Both the position numbers and the translations under genes were made by a program. This document shows positions 61,078-64,000 of a stretch of DNA of 64,000 bases, in pieces. Under the pieces are notes generated by a model. It was not told the DNA's origin and ran no database searches. It saw only the letters and a list, made by a program, of their open reading frames with translations. Origin of the DNA: Cichorium intybus (taxonomy: Eukaryota > Streptophyta > Magnoliopsida > Asterales > Asteraceae); assembly GCA_023525715.1 (NCBI GenBank), contig CM042009.1, positions 130,728,211 to 130,792,210 of the forward strand. Direction: 5' to 3'. Position 1 is the first letter of the stretch; each line of letters starts with the position of its first letter.

Positions 61078-63269
61078 ATGAGTTCTGGAAAGGAAAAAGA
61101 GGGAGGTGATCACCGAGACGAGCATTCGGGATCAAAAGATTCTAGACTGGGGCGCCAGTCCGAAGGCGAGAGACCGCCTGAGTTGACATCATCATTACAA
61201 GAGTTAATTGCTGCGGAGGTAGCAAAAGCCATTAAGGACTTATTGCCTACCTTAATAAGACCTCAGACGGAGGTGACTAATAGAGATGATCGAAACCGAC
61301 CTCCTATCACACCTGTTGTTGGGGAGGGTCGGAGAGAGCCAGTTATTACACATGCTGAGGCTGGAGGATCGAGCGAACCAAAATGTTGCAATTATGAGAC
61401 ATTCTGCAAATGTAAACCGAATGATTTCTTCGGTACTGATGATCCTATTGTTGCAAGAAATTGGCTGACACATATCGAGAAAGTCTTCCGTACGAGCAAA
61501 TGTGCGGAAAAAGATAAAGTTGAGTTTGCTACAAACTGTCTGCACAAGAATGCCCAGTTTTGGTGGGAAAATATATGTATTGATGTCGAAAAAGGTTTGG
61601 AGATTGAACCAACATGGGAAGAATTCAAAGTAAAATTTATGAAAGAATATTGTTCCAACACGGCGATGAAAAGCTTAGAGGAGGATTTCTTGAGATTACA
61701 GCAGGGAACAAGGTCAGTACAGGAGTATACGACAAAGTTTAATGAAAAAGCTAGATTTGCCGCTCATCAGGTAGATACTGAAGAAAGGAAGATTGATAGG
61801 TATCTGTAGGGACTGAGGACCCAGATACGAGAGTTTTTATAGAGTTCAAACTTTACAACATATCAGCAGATTGTCGAGGCAGCCAAATCTCGAGAAAAAG
61901 AATTGCGGAGGCAAGATAATGAGAATAAGAGGGATCAAGAAAGCGGAGGTCAAAAGAGGAAATGGGAAGGAAAACCGGAAGGTGGTTCTCAAAAACAACC
62001 AGTCCCAAGTTATCAGCCTCGAGGTGATTCGAGGAGAATGGAGATTAAATGGTGTGAAAGATGTCGTCGAAAACATTCTGGAGATTGTAATGTGAGTACC
62101 TCGTCCCTTATGTGTTATCAGTGTGGGAAGACAGGGCACATGGCTTGAGATTGTTTATAGAAATATCGTGTGTGTTTTAATTACGGAGACAGCGGTCATA
62201 TTCGCCCAGATTGCCCAAAGTCGAGAACCGATTCACGCCGCGAGACCCCAAGGGCAGGACGAGGTGATAATCGAGGCGATAGACGAGATAGAGGCGGTGG
62301 GAACGTTAGAACTCGAGCTTTTCAGATGACCGTGGAGGAGGCTAGAGAGCGACCATATGTGATTACATGTATCTTTAGCCTAAATTCTCTTCGAGCTCGT
62401 ATGATATTTGATACTGGTGCTTCGGTTTCTTTTATATCTGTACCTTTTGCGTCTCGAATAAATATTCCGATATCTAAGATGAATGAGAGTCTGGTAGTTG
62501 ATGTTGCTGACGGGAGGGATGTTATAGTAGATAGTCAATATATAAATTGTCGGCTTGAAATCAACGAGATTTCTTTCCTTATTGATTTGACGCCGATGAC
62601 TACTCGTGCATTCGATGTGATAGTTGGAATGGACTGGTTAGATGATAATAGAGCAAATATGGATTGTCATGGAAAAACTATTTCTGTGAGAACTCCGAGT
62701 GGGTCCCGAACTTTAATACGAGGTGAGTGCCGTTTTCAACATATTCCGGTTGTATCTTTCGCGAGAGTGCGAAGGTATACCGAAAGAGGTGCCCTTTTAT
62801 TTATGGCACATGTTACTCCAATTGAACCCGAACATTCCACTGTGAAGGATGTTGAGGTAGTGAGAGATTTTGCTGATGTTTTTCCTGACGATCTTCCGGG
62901 TTTACCGCCAAATCGTCAATTAGAGTTTGTTATCGATTTAGTTCCAGGAGCGAAACCGATAGCTCGAGCACCCTATCGGTTGGCACCGTCCGAGATGGAG
63001 GAGTTAAAGAAACAACTACAAGAATTTTTAGATCGCGGTTTTATTCGTCCGAGCTCGTCTCCGTGGGGTGCGCCGATACTGTTTGTTCGAAAGAAAGATG
63101 GTTCTATGCGTATGTGCATAGACTACCGCGAGTTAAACAAGATTACCGTGAAGAATCGTTATCCCCTACCGAGAATAGATGATTTGTTTGATTAATTGGA
63201 GGGAGCGGTATATTTTTCGAAGATTGATTTGAGATCGGGATATCATCAATTAAGAGTAAGAGAATCTGA
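61078..63269 (+). pseudogene. Ty3 gag-pol, one frame with five stops, truncated in RT
   Basis: From the ATG 61078 a single reading frame is interrupted at 61807-61809, 61840-61842, 62146-62148, 62158-62160 and 63193-63195, with no frameshift. Domains in order: Gag core (FFGTDDPIVARNWLTHIEKV, about residue 120); knuckles WCERCRRKHSGDC, CYQCGKTGHMA and a damaged CFNYGDSGHIRPDC; protease FDTGASVSFIS; GMDWL block; RT start GFIRPSSSPWGAPILFV and CIDYRELNKIT; then FSKIDLRSGYHQL, where the frame meets the inserted LTR at 63270. The catalytic YVDD region, RNase H and integrase lie beyond the insertion. Confidence 0.9.
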
Positions 63270-64000
63270 TGTAACGCCAAAACATGTTTATTATGTAATT
63301 ATAATAAAAAGGGCAAAATGGTCATTTTACCTTAAAAGGGTAATTTGGTCTTTTGGACGGAAAAGGATTTGTTTTGTAATAATATTTTGAGTTGTGGACT
63401 TAAAATGTTATAAAATCTGATTTTTGTCATAAATTGTGTATATTGTGGCAAAAGTTCTAAATATGCAACTCTAGGGACCAAACTGCAAATTATGGAAGTA
63501 TAAAAGGTTGGAAGCTTCTCCCATTTTGTGCAGAAATTTGGTGAGCTACGGGAGGGTTTCTTTGTACGGGAGTTGCAGAATTTTGGAGGGATCTTGAAGG
63601 TTTAAGGCTAAAAATCGGATTATAGCATTTGAAGTGAGGAATTGGAAGCTTTGGAGGTAAGTTTTCCAAGTTCTAGCTTGTTAGTTCTTGATGAGTTTTG
63701 TAGAACTCAAAACTGCATTTGCAGTTATGATTATGTGGTTAAGTTGATGTAATACTTCCATTAAGTCATGCTAATAATGGCTTAATTTAAGAAAATGGAA
63801 GTAGATTGTTATTTTTGATGAATTTGAAGTTTTGGGGTTGTTAGAACTAAGAACTCTAATTCTTCATATGATTGATTGAGTGTGTTTTGGGGGTTAAAAA
63901 CCTTGTTAAAATGTAAGGTTTTAGCCTAGGAATAAACCCTAAACATATAAGAACAACATTAAGAACTTATAAACCAAAACTGCAAGCTACAGTGCATAAT
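63270..64000 (+). repeat. LTR of a further element inserted in the Ty3 RT (runs off the window)
   Basis: The RT frame stops matching at 63269 and a new sequence begins TGTAACGCC, typical of a plant LTR start. A TATAAAAG box lies near 63500 and a donor-like GGAG|GTAAGT near 63658. The preceding TCTGA should recur at the other end if this is a target duplication. At least 731 bp; internal region not in the window. Confidence 0.6.

Larger units (their letters stand above)
59325..63269 (+). mobile_element. Decayed Ty3/gypsy element (Tekay/Del-like chromovirus suspected), 5' half
   Basis: The 5' LTR 59325-60797 starts TGTAATACC and ends GGTATTACA. Primer-binding site TGGTATCAGAGC at 60801-60812, leader with three hairpin repeats, then gag-pol from 61078 with five in-frame stops. 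RT is cut at 63269 by a further LTR. LTR ends, primer site and first leader bases match the LARD, making this the visible coding relative of that non-autonomous element. The lineage call rests on the three-knuckle Gag end and the RAFQMTVEEA linker, and is tentative. Confidence 0.8.

Overview
The window is nuclear DNA of a flowering plant, most likely a eudicot. It is AT-rich, holds two host genes (one cut by the window edge) and is otherwise built of plant transposable elements, many nested inside one another. Species cannot be fixed from sequence reading alone.

Host genes. Positions 1-387 (minus) are the 5' end of a B3-domain transcription factor of the NGATHA/NGATHA-like type. Positions 38053-47385 (minus) are a complete ten-exon serine carboxypeptidase S28 gene (Pro-X carboxypeptidase type, 505 aa). 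Its frame closes across all nine introns. Intron 5 has grown to 6.4 kb because it took in a 4.7-kb Ty1/copia element and a 454-bp Mutator-type MITE.

Elements, left to right: a decayed Ty3 gag-pol (1.0-3.0 kb, minus); a solo LTR (3766-17540, TSD GAAAT) split by a young Athila-type Ty3 element (4113-15633, TSD CTAAT) with an intact 1941-aa gag-pol and an env-position ORF; a LINE scrap; TA microsatellites; a MULE transposase-OTU fusion pseudogene (19.5-22.2 kb, minus); a PIF/Harbinger-type MITE; a second LINE relic; a copia fragment (minus) whose LTR is split by a complete non-autonomous LARD-type element (28030-35359, TSD GTGAA); a zf-TTF hAT relic; a tRNA-derived SINE; the S28 gene; a second hAT relic; a gag-only copia-like family present as one truncated and one longer copy (50.0-59.3 kb); and a decayed Ty3 element (59325-63269) that shares LTR ends and leader with the LARD, entered from the right by the LTR of yet another element.

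The most unusual signals are structural. (1) The LARD interior is packed with short hairpins, including 44-46 bp tandem hairpin repeats with compensated stem changes and GAG/GGG-type loops in the sense orientation. Its autonomous relative carries three 45-bp hairpin repeats of similar sequence between the primer-binding site and gag. (2) The gag-only copia-like family carries six copies of a stem-loop with a conserved 22-nt loop and covarying stems. (3) Three different LTR families carry paired GC-rich near-palindromes about 19-22 bp apart in U3. (4) Conserved splice sites in LTRs, and acceptor-like sites just ahead of gag or env start codons, suggest that spliced (translated) and unspliced (packaged) RNA are kept apart. 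All of these are hypotheses that can be tested by covariation analysis and RNA sequencing.
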